64,000 bases of DNA from positions 124,001 to 188,000 of the forward strand of contig JASPKZ010003420.1 of NCBI GenBank assembly GCA_030220185.1. Direction: 5' to 3'. This DNA is from Diploptera punctata. Its lineage: Eukaryota > Arthropoda > Insecta > Blattodea > Blaberidae. The position numbers and the translations under genes were made by a program. Below the pieces are notes generated by a model that was not told the DNA's origin, ran no database searches, and saw only the letters and a program-made list of their open reading frames with translations. Of the stretch, positions 10,526 to 20,525 are shown in pieces (the stretch's first letter is position 1; every line of letters begins with the position of its first letter).

Positions 10526-10618
10526 TGTTGTAAGAGCTCAGTTGGTAGAGCAGTGAACTCTTAGTGGTATATAATTTCAGTAATCCATACGTCGCTGGTT
10601 CAAATCCGGCTGGGAGGG
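10526..10618 (+). tRNA. tRNA-Tyr-like pseudogene with intron-like insert
   Basis: The D arm GAGCTCAGTTGGTAGAGC (A box at about 10534-10545), TCCATACGTCGCTGG and the T arm with GGTTCAAATCC (B box 10597-10607) resemble eukaryotic tRNA-Tyr. About 18 extra bases between the anticodon-stem halves sit where tRNA-Tyr introns occur. The anticodon region reads CTTAG instead of CTGTAG, and the acceptor halves do not pair. It is followed by a T run. I call it a pseudogene or the head of a lost SINE, not a working tRNA. Confidence 0.6.
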
Positions 10619-10904
10619 TTTTTTTAAAAGAAGAGTATTACTTTTAGCTCATACTACAATAGTATCGAATTTAAAGATATTTACATTTTTATCTTATTCT
10701 GTAAAATATTAAAACTAAAGAATAAAAAATAAATAATAGTTTTAAAAAACTAAAATAACACGCTTTATTAGAAAATTAAAAAATGAAAAATAATTTTAAT
10801 TTCCAATACGCTTGGGATAAAATAAAGTTGTCAACAAAAAATCATCTCCAACACATATAGAATAAAATTAGAGTTATCAACAAAAAGAAAATAATTTTAC
10901 CATC

Positions 10905-11017
10905 AAAAGCGTGGGGTGATTTTTATGATTTTTACATTTTCTTCTTAGAGAGCTTAGTTTTACCAATATCTGTTTATTATCAAATACATTAATTGATATA
11001 GAGCACCCCACGCTTTT
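10905..11017. repeat. Small inverted-repeat element (14-bp arms)
   Basis: AAAAGCGTGGGGTG at 10905-10918 is matched exactly by its reverse complement at 11004-11017, enclosing about 85 bp of AT-rich sequence. This is MITE-like, but I see no convincing TSD. Confidence 0.55.
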
Positions 11018-11816
11018 TTTATGGGTTTATTTTTCGAATTTTTCATGACTTAATTTAATTCTACAAACGAAAACTCATGTTTTTAATTGCACACGTTAAA
11101 ACATTCGAAACTCATTAAAGAAAATATAAAAAATACGTAATGATCAATACCACTCTAGACAGAGAGACTTAAGTACGTGAGGTTGACCTCAAAAACTCAA
11201 ATGAACAATGGAATTATTTGATAGCTTCTCTATATGGGTGGGAAACTTGCCACATGTTCTTGTACTCCAGGAATATTACATCTCGAGGGAATGGACTATA
11301 GAAGGCGGTGTTAACTATTTACGTAGAGTCAGGTGTTTTGTGGAGCAGCAAATCTATGTTCCTGCACAACCAAATTGGTGCCAGAGGTGGCCATTACGAC
11401 AAATTGGGCTGCTATGTAATGGCTTGCAGCTTACTCTAAAGGAATTTATACCTCTAAACAATCAAATACTAAATGAAATATGTCTGCGAATTTCTCTACG
11501 ATTGTGCAATTCCGTTATTAGCTTGTTTTGTAGTTACAGTACTGCCAATTAAATATTTAGGTGCTAGCGAGAATTTGAATTTGTTTTTATGGAGGTTCAA
11601 GAGGGAGGGTAGGATGAGAACAATTTCACAATCTAGAGGCTCTTCAGAACATGCACAAAGTAATATCGCGAATAGCTACGAATGGAATGTAGTGAACACG
11701 CGAAAAAAAAGGATCCCGTCAAAATTATATCTTTAATCAAAAGCCCCCCCCCCTTTCGTCAACTTTGGTGGTATATTTAACATTTACCAATACTGTTATT
11801 TTAACACTGTTCAAAT
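11018..11816. other. Unassigned stretch with two overlapping short ORFs
   Basis: A 114-codon ORF (11208-11552) and an 87-codon ORF (11473-11736) overlap in different frames. Neither shows a domain, repeat or composition that I recognise, and no splice context is obvious. They could be chance ORFs or decayed transposon sequence. Confidence 0.3.
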
Positions 11817-12508
11817 ACTCACTCACTCACAGACAATATCGAACCCGTAGGTTCATGGCCGCGCGGACATAAGCTCTCCATACATCCCTATCCTGAGCTA
11901 ATGCTTTCCAATCATTCCCTGTATAATCTACTTCCCTCTAATCATAGTTAATGTTGCTCTCCCACCTCATTCTTGGTCTACCAACTGGGCGTTTTCCCTC
12001 CGGGTTTCCTACAAGAAGCTTCCATGCACGTCTTTCATTCCCCATACGTGCAACATGTCCTGCCCATCGTAGTCTACGAGACTTAACTGTTCTTATTATA
12101 ACTGGCTTCCTATAAAGACCATGTAATTCACTGTTATACAGTCTTCTCCATTCACCTGTCTGTTCATCTCTCTTTGGTCCAAAAATTTTCCTAAGAACTT
12201 TATTCTCAAACACTTGTTATCTCATTTCCTCCCTTAAAGTAGGAGTCCATGTTTCGCTGCCATATAATATAACTGGTAGAATAACAGTTTTATATATTTT
12301 CAGTTTAACATTTTTTGAAAGGAGTTGGGGCATCAAGAGTCTCTGCAATGCATAATAGCACACATTTCCAGAATTGAGCCTACGTTTAATTTCTTTGTGC
12401 ATCTCATTCTTATTTGTGATTATTGTTCCTAGGTATTTGAATTCAGCCACTTCCTCAAAATGTCCCTCATTTGTCATTAGCTGTCCATTTCAATTATATA
12501 CTGAATTT
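11817..12508 (-). pseudogene. RTE-A 5'-truncated copy
   Basis: Minus strand, with a CTCA-type tail at 11817-11830. The frames at 12213-11938 and 12477-12217 carry FKYLGTIITNKNEMHKEIK, LNSGNVCYYALQRLL, FGPKRDEQTGEWRRL, RRLRWAGHVARMGN and GKRPVGRPRMRWE. A stop near 12215 (TLREEMR end) separates the two halves. It breaks off at the YNGNGQ region at about 12508, where an R2-like ORF begins. Confidence 0.9.
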
Positions 12509-12516
12509 GCTTCCTT

Positions 12517-12902
12517 ATGTCTCTATAGTCCACCGCTGTGGCCTCGAGGTAGCGTGCTGCCTTTTCACGCAGCGGGCCCGGGTTTGATCCTCGGTCGGGG
12601 CAGTTTTTCTGGGTGAGGTTTTTTATCGGGGTATTTTCCTCATATGTGATACAAATGTCAGTAAAACGTTATGGCCCAAACGGTCCGCGAAATCATATGG
12701 CCTTCATCATCATCATCCTTATCATTATCACCATCATCCCTATCATAATCATCATCATCCTTCACCGGTGTGGAAAGCAACGGGAAGCTACCACACCTAC
12801 AATTCGCTAGTAAAGCTGCAAAGCATAGCATGGAAATGCTATGATTGCAGTGAAGGACCTGCCTTCGGGGAGAATTACTATGGATCGATAAATGTCTCTA
12901 TA
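12517..12902 (+). mobile_element. SINE2 copy C with 11-bp TSD
   Basis: Full-length SINE2 (12528-12891) with B box GGTTTGATCCT near 12581-12591 and an internal ATC-rich tract at about 12705-12760. The exact direct repeat ATGTCTCTATA lies at 12517-12527 and 12892-12902. The target is the coding region of an R2-like ORF; the TSD includes its MSLY codons. Confidence 0.93.
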
Positions 12903-13281
12903 CACAGTTTATGAGGAAGTTCATGGTGTGGCCACTTATGTGAGTGGTAAACGAATTGATATTATTGCATTTAGACCATCTTCTAAAATTGGTATGATAT
13001 TAGATCCCACAATCCGTTTGAGACTCATAGTGGCCAACCTGAGGAAGTTGACCGTGAAAAGAAAGCCAACAGTTGACTACTACAAAGATAAATACCAATT
13101 AGATAGTATAACTGTCACAGGATTGATGATCGGGGCGACAGTTACTATACCAGGATTCTTAGCTAAATTTTGGAATTCCTTAGATTTGGACAGAGTGTAT
13201 CTTTCTAAAATTGCCATCGCCGCCATTAGAGGATCAATTTCAATTTTAAGAAACCATCTTTTCAATATTTCTACTTTATAG
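12892..13281 (+). pseudogene. R2-like retrotransposon C-terminal endonuclease ORF
   Basis: A 129-codon frame: MSLYTVYEEVHGVATYVSGK, then RIDIIAFRPSSK, MILDPTIRLR, PTVDYYKDKYQLDS, TVTGLMIGATVTIPGF and AIRGSISILRNHLF, ending TAG at 13279. The spacing 'R.DIIAF...(V/L)DPT.R' followed by 'YYK.KY' is consistent with the PD-(D/E)XK restriction-like endonuclease that closes R2-type polyproteins, and I remember similar ORFs in cockroach. The glutamate usual after 'DPT.R' is replaced here. The frame upstream is lost, and a SINE2 sits right at the first codons. The call is from family memory. Confidence 0.6.
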
Positions 13282-13455
13282 AATATACTTCAATTACAAT
13301 TTGAAATTTTTTAAATGTATTTACAAAATGTATTTCAACAATTCCGATAGTCTGTAACACTTTGTCCTTGTGGCAGTGCTCTAATGAGGAAAGTGCAAAC
13401 ATAATAAAATAGCTAATACCAATGTTAAAACAAAGTCCTAAGTTTAAAAAATGAA
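13282..13455 (+). other. Probable 3' flank of the R2-like fragment
   Basis: AT-rich sequence after the TAG, with no feature beyond possible 3' untranslated sequence. Confidence 0.3.
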
Positions 13456-13463
13456 TGCATAAG

Positions 13464-13773
13464 TGAGGTACATGGTCTTTATAGGAATCCAGATATAATA
13501 ATAAAATTTAAGTCTCGTAGACTGCGATGGATAGATCATGTGGCACGAAAGAGGAATGAAAGAGGGACATGGAAGGTTATGGTAGGAAAACCAGAGGGAA
13601 AGTGTCCAATTAGTAGACCAAGAATGAGGGGGACAATAATGTTAAATACGATTTCAGGGAAGTAGATTATACACGGAATGATTGGAAAACATTAGTTCAG
13701 GATATGGATGTGTGGAGAGTTTATATCTGCTCGGCCATGAAGCTACGGGTTCGATAGTGAGTTAGATAGTTAA
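13464..13773 (+). pseudogene. RTE-A 3' fragment
   Basis: Starts in the 'LHGLYRKPDII' region (GGTACATGGTCTTTATAGGAA), passes KSRRLRWIDHVARKRNERGTW and ends TTCGATAGTGAGTTAGATAG. Several indels break the frame. Confidence 0.85.
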
Positions 13774-14305
13774 TCCTCTGGGTGCTTGTGTACCTCTTCT
13801 CTTACAATAAAGTGGATTCACACATTCAGTCCTACGCTGTAATCGATATTTTGGACTTAAAATATTTGTGTAACATTGTATTCACAAGAAAGTCCACACC
13901 ATTAGGAATTATTTTATTTTATTTTACAAATTAGAAATAGAGGCTAATTAACAGCAACACGACAAAAAGTTCAGTTTTATAATAACTTACCTGTAAAAAA
14001 ATATTTTATCTTAAGCCAAGAGAAGTCACGAAAGTTTTGTATTCGCTTGATATCATATAAATCATCTTCTTAGCGACTAGAATCAACTACGTAATTTGGT
14101 TTTAATTTGTTTCGTGGGAACTTCATTAAGGAGAAAAAGTTTACCAATCTCGTACTTGTGACAGAAATGAACAAAAATCAAAGACCATCCTTTCCCAACA
14201 CATACAAATTATATTTATAAATAAGTCAGAATTAAAGTTATTTTATAAAATAATAATTACATAATTGAGGAAATACTAGCATGTGCTAATACCTTGACAA
14301 TGTAA
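13774..14305. other. No recognisable feature
   Basis: AT-rich, without ORFs or repeats I can match. Confidence 0.35.
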
Positions 14306-14692
14306 AGTGTGGAAACATGGATGTTGAAGCAAAAACACAGAAATAAATTATTAGTCACAGAAATTGACTTTTTAAGAAGATCGGCAAGAATATCAAAATT
14401 TGATAATATAACAAACAATACAATAAGAGAAATAATGAATGTAGAAAAGGATATTGTACAAGTGATTGAAGAAATCCAGCTAAGGTGGTTTGGACAATGT
14501 CCATTGGACATGTAATGAGAAGAAGGGACAGAGAGACAAACAAAGAAGTATGGATACCTCTTGGAAAAGGGAAACGTGGTAGACCAAAGCCAAAGTGGAT
14601 AAAGGGAATTCTAGACAACGTGAAGAAGAGAAATATGACAGAAGCAGACACGTAAGATCGGGAAGTGTGGAAGAAGAAAATATTGTATATTT
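14306..14692 (+). pseudogene. RT-B 3' fragment
   Basis: Reads ETWMLKQKHRNKLLVTEIDF then LRRSARISKFDNITN and EEIQLRWFGQ. At 14490-14505 a short insertion repeating GGACA splits the expected WFGHVMRR, after which the frame resumes (GKGKRGRPKPKWIKG). The tail is GAAGAAGAAAATATTG. Same lineage as the RT-B pieces at 4587 and 29005 but much more diverged. Confidence 0.75.
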
Positions 14693-14824
14693 TGGTTGAG
14701 GATACATGTGTAAATAACAGAAACAATCCTCAAAAAAAATATAACTTACAATAAGTTACCAAACTAATAGCGAGGAAACTTATTTTAATTACAAACATAG
14801 GTGTGAAATGACAAAATAATAGGA

Positions 14825-14830
14825 CTCTTC

Positions 14831-14862
<32 letters not shown>

Positions 14863-15262
14863 CTTCCTTCCAAGTATAAGGCCAAGGCCTGTTACGATCC
14901 TATAGAAAATTTTCCCTCCAGCGTTTCATAGGACGGCCCAGTGATCTTCGTCCTCTTGGTATATAATTATAAACAGCTTTGGGGATCCGATTTGAACTCA
15001 TTCTTTCAAGATGGTGTTTCCAATTTAGTTGGTACTGTTTAACATATTCCAAAATTGGCGTAGTCTTCAATTGTTTTAAGATATCGGTGTTCCTTTTCCG
15101 ATCCTATCTGGTGTAACTCGCTGTTCTGCGCATGAATCTCATTTCACAAGGCGTTATTCTGCTTTCATGTTGTCTTTTTAGTGTCCATGCTTCACTACCA
15201 TAGGTCAACACTGGTCTAGCCAAAGTGTTATATAAAGGTAATCTGGTGTTTTTTTTTTTTTT
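14825..15262 (-). pseudogene. RT-C fragment with (GAA)n tail
   Basis: The left edge is (CTT)n at 14826-14866, which is the (GAA)n tail on the coding strand. The minus strand encodes YNTLARPVLTYGSEAWTLKR, CEMRFMRRTASYTR, a stop, then LEYVKQYQLNWKHHLERM and PRGRRSLGRPMKRW. Near-identical pieces lie at 36397-37010, 35119-35280 and 50093-50156. It is truncated before the catalytic motifs, and a poly-T run marks the 5' break. Confidence 0.85.
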
Positions 15263-15269
15263 TTTGTAC

Positions 15270-15640
15270 AAGGGATCAGGGGTTCCCATACAGCGGATAT
15301 GCGGATGGCGACCACAAAACTAACTAAAGCTGAGCAAAACATTGCTTCCGCTTACTTGTATCTTTAACCGATCTGGTATTTCTTCCACTTACTTATACCA
15401 GACTCTTTTAACTGCATTATCTAACCTCTCTTGGTGAAAACTCTTAACGCCTTGTTTTTCGACCCCGGCGCTATGTTTAGGGAAAGGGCTCCGAGGGCTA
15501 GGTAGTATTTCCTTTCTTCCATTTCTACTTTCCTTTATTTTCTTTTCTTCTCCAGAAAAGCCTGACCAGAGGCTATAAGATGGCAGCCCCATCAATGGTC
15601 TTACCTTCCTTTGGCCAGCAAACAATCGAAGAGACTAACA
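15270..15640 (-). repeat. Repeat E, copy 1
   Basis: Inverted homolog of 50170-50515: both contain 'TTGGCCAGCAA.CAATCGAAG.GACTA', CCATCTTATAGCCTCTG and CTTTGTGGTCGCCATCC on the appropriate strands. The minus strand has a 78-codon ORF (MFAGQRKVRPLMGLPSYSL..) whose ERLDNAVKRV segment matches ERLDSKVKRV (as RLDSKVKRV) in the other copy. The class is unknown. A partial third copy is at 24885-24970. Confidence 0.6.
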
Positions 15641-15649
15641 ATTCCTCTT

Positions 15650-16057
15650 CATAGCACTTCCTCCTATTCTACTTCCTTCACAGTAGCCTCTGCCCGCTCC
15701 TGGAATTTCCTTCCTCAAGATATCAGGGGTTGCCGCACACTTGGCACCTTTAAGTCACGCTTATACAGTTACCTGTTGTCTAATAATTAATTTCTCTTTA
15801 TTTAGTTAAATTTATACTATGTCATTAATAATCTTTTTCCTCGTTTTTTATTACTTTAATCTTTGTCCTATAATCTATTTATATATTCGTTTCATTTAGA
15901 GTAAATCAAAATACATTATAAATATTAATTGTATTGTATTTATAACATGTAATCGTTTATGTATATTGTAATTTAGATGTAAGACTATTTATTTTGTATT
16001 TTTTGAAACCTGGTTGAGTGGCAGACAAGGCCTTAACTCTGCCAGGTAAAATAAAGC

Positions 16058-16099
<42 letters not shown>
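15650..16099 (+). mobile_element. LINE 3' end (family D) with RT C-terminus and (ATT)n tail
   Basis: The plus strand encodes YSTSFTVASARSWNFLPQDI and RGCRTLGTFKSRLYSYLLSN before TAA at 15788-15790. 'SF.VA.AR.WN.LP..IR....L..FK..L..YL' is the standard C-terminal signature of Jockey/CR1-type reverse transcriptases. The 3' UTR ends GGTTGAGTGGCAGACAAGGCC, CTCTGCCAGGTAAAATAAAG and (ATT)n at 16062-16099. Family D copy 1 at 5741-6254 shares this end. It is 5'-truncated. Confidence 0.82.
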
Positions 16100-16625
16100 C
16101 TTCTTCTTCTTCCGAATGCAGTATTGGGTGATGATGCCCGTTCTGCGACTATAAAAACTGATCTTTCCATCGGTTGAAGGGTCTTCGGAGACCTCTTTTG
16201 CCTTTAGGGTTGAGGTGGTAAATCATCTTTGGTAAACGGGAATTTGACATTCTCTGGACGTGTTGGAACCATTTAATCTGATAATTTTGTATATGTTCAA
16301 CCATTTCCCTACTATTCCACTGCATCCTTATCTCATCACTTTTCATTCTATCCCTTAATGTTACTCCAGTTAGTGATCGAAGGAATCTCATTTGTGAACT
16401 ATTAATGCGGGATTTATCTTTTGCTCGAAGTGTCCAGCATTCACTTCCGTATAGTAGAGCAGGTTTGGCTATGGCATTATGAAATCTCAATTGGATTTCT
16501 TTCCTCATTTCTTTTCCAAAATTTCTCCTAATTATACCATTTAATCTGTTATATTTTTCTAAATTTGTTTCCACATCTTTTTGATTATGAAACTGATATA
16601 TTATTACCTAAATAATTAAAGTGTG
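16100..16625 (-). pseudogene. RT-C lineage fragment, 141-codon frame
   Basis: Minus-strand frame 16574-16149: FHNAIAKPALLYGSECWTL, QMRFLRSLTGVTLRDRM, NYQIKWFQHVQRMSNSRLPK and KGKRGLRRPFNRW. The 3' tail GAAGAAGAAGATAA lies at the left edge next to (ATT)n. It lacks the catalytic RT motifs. Confidence 0.82.

Positions 16626-16627
<2 letters not shown>

Positions 16628-16687
<60 letters not shown>
16628..16687. repeat. (TTA)n microsatellite
   Basis: About 20 uninterrupted TTA units. Confidence 0.95.
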
Positions 16688-16689
16688 GC

Positions 16690-17084
16690 TTTCAAGTTTT
16701 AATAGGACTCGTTGACACCAAATATCGACTTAATATTATTATCTAGTTAGATTATAATGTTTTTACATCTTCAGGCAGCTAATTACCAATACAATACAAT
16801 TAGTTACAAAACACAACTAACAAAAACAAGCTAATTACATATACGTATGTCTCGAATCGCTGTGAACTAATCGACTCCATCTATCCATTGATGATCGTCA
16901 GTTAGATGTCTGCTTTCCACTGCTTCCCAGATACTCTTCTTCCATTTTGTACGTGGTCTTACTTTTTCGTCTTGATGGAATCCATTCATAAGCCAAACTT
17001 GTTAACCTTTCAGCATTATGTGTCGATAACTAATATTACATTAATAGAAATATTAGCATTGCGTTACGCCGCCCTGCAACTTCC
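16690..17084. other. No recognisable feature
   Basis: The 96-codon plus-strand ORF at 16906-17196 runs antisense into an RT fragment and is not supported as a gene. Confidence 0.35.
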
Positions 17085-17297
17085 AGTAAATCATCATCAT
17101 CACTCCAGGGATTTAGGCAATTGCCCGTTCCGACTTCATAATGCATCAGCCCAACGTCTTGTAGGTCTTCCAACATCACGTCTTCCTCTTGCTTGATAAT
17201 TTCTTGCTAACAATGGATATCTCTCCTTACTCATTCCATTCATGTGATCAATCCATTTCTGTCTGTAATTCGTGACTTTATCCAATAAAGGCTGTAC
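17085..17297 (-). pseudogene. RT-C tail fragment
   Basis: The minus strand reads PLLDKVTNYRQKWIDHMNGM, SKERYPLLARNYQARGRRDV and GRPTRRWADAL with a stop. An (ATG)n tail appears as CATCATCATC at 17090-17100. SINE4 joins it on the 5' side. Confidence 0.75.
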
Positions 17298-17612
17298 TTT
17301 CAATAAAGTAAAGTAAAAGTAAAGTGATCCCACAACAGACCCGGAAGCCCTTGGGGTAGTAGGAGGTTAGGGCTCCCACTTTTTCTAGACAATCGGCACT
17401 TTATGTCAGCCGGGTTGTCAGCCCTGCGTGACGGCCGCCTTTGCCCCCAGAACAAGCATCTGGTACTCATTTCCGTTAGAGGCTGAGTCGACCCCAGGGC
17501 CATAGTGCCACCAGAGGGTCTGGGTCAGTTTAAAAATCCTGACCCCAACAGGACTTGAACCCTCGACCCTCCGGCTTGTAGCTCAGTGCCTTAACCACTA
17601 CGCTACGGCGTG
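17298..17612 (-). mobile_element. SINE4, tRNA-derived SINE
   Basis: On the minus strand the head reads GCCGTAGCGTAGTGGTTAAG (A box TAGCGTAGTGG) with B box GGTTCAAGTCC near 17548-17558. A body of about 200 bp follows, and the element ends in an imperfect (TTTAC)n tail at 17298-17320. It is the only copy of this family here and sits between two minus-strand RT fragments. I could not define a TSD. The 67-codon ORF inside is incidental. Confidence 0.8.
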
Positions 17613-18133
17613 AATTCTTCTCTTATATCCTCATTTCTTATTCTATCAAGTCTTGTACATCCTTTTACTTGTCTTAGGAACCTCATCTCCGCCGTTAGTA
17701 TTCTATCCTTCTGTTTTTTCACTGGAGCCCAAGTTTCACATCCATACAATATTGTGGGAACCGCCATAACATTATACATTTTGATCTTTGTTTCTTTTCT
17801 AATTTTATTTTTGAATGTTCTCTGTATTGTTCCACACACCGTCTGAAATTTATTTATTTTGGAGTCAATATCTCTTTCCACATTGTAGCCAACATCACAG
17901 CCCAAATATTTGAAACTAGACACCTGTTCTATACTTTGATTTTCTAAAATCATTTTGGATCTCACTGGATCTCTTCCTCTAAAAGCCATGGTCTTCGTTT
18001 TCCTTACAGAAATCTTTAGATCGTAAAATGTACATATTTCAACTTCGAGTAAATAAATATCTAAATAGGCATGTGTCATGGTCGCTTCTGTTTTATTACT
18101 GAATGAGGTAGAAAATAGTGACAATTCTACACA
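17613..18133 (-). pseudogene. RT-C fragment, 177-codon frame
   Basis: Minus strand: RKTKTMAFRGRDPVRSKMIL, EQVSSFKYLGCDVGYNVERD, YNVMAVPTILYGCETWAPVK, EMRFLRQVKGCTRLDRIR and NEDIREE. This is the region after the RT catalytic site. It is closely related to the plus-strand copy at 23308-24025. The YADD motif and everything upstream are missing, and SINE4 truncates the 3' side. Confidence 0.87.
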
Positions 18134-18140
18134 CACATAT

Positions 18141-18358
18141 GAAAGACTTGCATGGAAGCTTCTTGTAGGAAAGCCAGAGGGAAAATGCCCAGTTGATAGA
18201 CCAAGAATGAGGTGGGAAAAAACATTAACTATGATTTGAGGGAAGTAGATTACACAGGGAATGATTGGAAAGCATTAGCCCAGGATAGGGATGTATGGAG
18301 AGCTTATGTCCGCGCGGCCATGAACCTACGGGTTCGACAGTGCCAGTGAGTTAGTTAT
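18141..18358 (+). pseudogene. RTE-A 3' fragment
   Basis: Starts GAAAGACTTGCATGGAAGC (ERLAWKLLVGKPEGKCPV), continues DRPRMRWE with a 1-nt deletion, and ends GTTCGACAGTGCCAGTGAGTTAG. Confidence 0.88.
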
Positions 18359-18904
18359 ACCCAAATAAGCATTTTGAAGGAGTTGACAATAAATGTGTTT
18401 AATATTTTTGAAAATAGTGTACACAATAAAAAATTGAGCACTATTTAGCAAAAAAGTGTTGTAAATCATATTAAAATGATCTAAACTGAAGTCAAAACAT
18501 GAGGATTTGCGGTTGGTAAGGTGTGCGAGAAGTGTCATTCGTCAATTCATTTCGAGTTTAAAGAATTTAGGAACACGAGCAATGACAGCTTGTCGATGGA
18601 ATGTCTGGCCGGAGCGAAACAGAATATTAGCTACCTTCAGAGATGAAGCAATTGATTTCCGATGGACAGAAGCCACAGCATAACGTTCAGTGCAGGCATC
18701 TTGGAGACAATTGTGTACGTGGTCAGACTTGGAAAACACTTCAACCGTGAAATTCTGACGTTATGTTTCATTCGTTCAAATATACATTGCCAAGTTATTT
18801 AAGCATTAAATTGGTGAAATTCTATATTCGTACGTCAGTTATTTAAATGTTTCGCACCGCAGTGAAAACAAAATCACAGAAAACTCTCTAAGTCATTACT
18901 TCAT
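18359..18904. other. Unassigned; one stretch recurs at 47.2 kb
   Basis: Two short minus-strand ORFs (70 and 65 codons) show no known motif. A segment near 18838-18875 (GTTATTTAAATGT...CGCAGTGAAAAC) recurs inverted near 47165-47212, so part is a dispersed repeat of unknown class. Confidence 0.4.
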
Positions 18905-19545
18905 CATCATCATCATCATAGTCTTATTCTTCTTAAACTTAATTTGAAGAATTTTCATCCTGTTTATTTCCAAAATCACTCCTCGGAGGAAGACGTATTG
19001 AATGTGCATTCACTGTCTATCCATCTCTTGGCAGGTCTTCCTCTTGTTCTTCTCCCGTCCATTGGTCTATGGTCTTTAGCTCTTTTTGCAAGCCGGTTTT
19101 CTTCCATTCTTTCTATATGACCCTTCCAATATTTTCGTCTATCTATAATAAATTCGGTTATGTCTTGAATATGGCAGTTGTCCCTAATTTCTGTGTTGTG
19201 TATTTTATCAAATAATGTTTTCCCCTGAATAGTTCTTAAGATTTTCATTTCGCATGTGCTTATTATTTGTTTAGTTTTTTGTTGTATCAGCCCCTAGTTT
19301 CTACTCCATATATGGTAACTAGTCGAACTTCGTTTTGTATATGCGGGTTTTGCTTTCTATTGACATATGTTTGTTGCGCCAAATTAAATCTTTCATATTC
19401 CCTGATGTTTGTGCTCCTTTATCAGCTTGTTTCTTTACTTCTTTTATTAAATTTTTAGTGTTTGTTATTAATACACCTAAATAATTAACTTCTGACACTT
19501 TTTCTTTCCACTTCTAATTTGCATTTTACTGGTTCTTTTGATATT
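18905..19545 (-). pseudogene. RT-G lineage fragment
   Basis: Minus strand: CEMKILRTIQGKTLFDKIHN, EIRDNCHIQDITEF, RRKYWKGHIERMEENRLAKR and RTRGRPAKRWIDSE. Upstream, frameshifted pieces (VSEVNYLGVLITN-like, then ..RIYKT) reach about 19545. The left edge has (ATC)n. The copy at 43115-43350 shares 'DSECT.NTSSSEE'. No catalytic motif remains. Confidence 0.8.
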
Positions 19546-19550
19546 GAAGT

Positions 19551-19677
19551 ACATCATAGTACATAATGTTGAGTGATTCCGGGTTATGTGGCCGTGGTCC
19601 ATTGTTGGTGTTAACCCGGAATCACTCAACATTATGATTACCGGCCGTGAAAGCCTGCATTCAACATCATAGTACAT
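19551..19677. repeat. Palindromic insertion with 25-bp arms and 14-bp direct repeats
   Basis: Perfect inverted arms at 19562-19586 and 19612-19636 (25 bp, starting CATAATGTTGAGTG) enclose a 25-base loop. A direct repeat ACATCATAGTACAT lies at 19551-19564 and 19664-19677. The right portion, ATTACCGGCCGTGAAAGCC.., recurs at 28165-28205. It sits in the (ATC)n tail of the RT-C fragment to its right. Confidence 0.75.
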
Positions 19678-20450
19678 TCACGAATTTAGGACATTTGTTG
19701 ACCTGTTTCGGTCTCAAGAGAAACACCATCCAAAAGTCATTTGTGTGGACGTCCTGGTCTTCTTCTTCCTGCAGGTTGATATCGTAACACATGTTTGGGT
19801 ATCCTGTGACCTTCCATTCGATGAACATGTTACATCCATCTTGATTTATAATCAGAAATTTTGTTTTCTAAAGTTTCGATGTGTAATTCTTCTAATGTCT
19901 TCTTCTTTTTTTTTTGATCTAGTAGTGTGTATCCTGCAGTCCTCCATTGATATCTCATTTCAGCAGATCTAAGTCTTTGTATATCCTTCTGTTTCAACGT
20001 CTATACTTCGCTACCATACAAAAGAGTTGGAAGAACCAGTATTTTATACACTTTTAGTCTTGCATGTTTTTGGACTAACTGTGGCTTGAAGATAGAATTT
20101 ATTAAGCCTAAAATTCTTTAAAAAAATTATATTTTTGCATTTACATCCTTTTCTTGTTCATATGAGATATTGCATCCTAGATATGTAAAATTATTCACCT
20201 GCTCCTCCAAAATTTATTGTCAACTGCATTTTTACTTCTGACAGGATCTACACCTTGAAATGCCATAATTATTGTTTTCTCTGTAGATATCTTCAATCCA
20301 TATTCTTCTGTAATTTTGTTAAGTTCATACAGACCTTTCTGTAGATTATCTTCTGAATTTGCAATTATTATTTGGTCATCTGCAAACATTAGGGTGTTTA
20401 ATTTTGTATTTTCTGATATTCTTATTCCAAATTTATATTTCTTGTTCCAG
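19678..20450 (-). pseudogene. RT-C fragment with FADD catalytic motif
   Basis: The minus-strand frame at 20389-20195 opens MFADDQIIIANSEDNLQKGL and continues EEYGLKISTEKT, IIMAFQGVDPVRSK. FADD is motif C of the reverse transcriptase active site. Downstream frameshifted pieces correspond to the HVHRM...PLKRLLDG tail seen intact at 54727-55382. Many indels: dead. Confidence 0.83.
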
Positions 20451-20525
20451 CAACATATTACTTACATTGTGTAACACGACTTTATTAAATATTGAATATA
20501 AAATGTTATGAAGCAAAAATCAAAT

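Noticed and set aside
10526..10618. Functional tRNA-Tyr gene
   Set aside because: The acceptor stem does not pair and the anticodon region does not read GTA.
15389..15625. 78-codon ORF in repeat E as a possible host gene
   Set aside because: Lies in a dispersed repeat and only a short segment is conserved in the second copy. Left as a repeat feature.
18541..18739. Minus-strand ORF MFSKSDHVHNCLQDACTE.. as a possible transposase remnant
   Set aside because: No catalytic motif or TIR found; similarity could not be established by eye.
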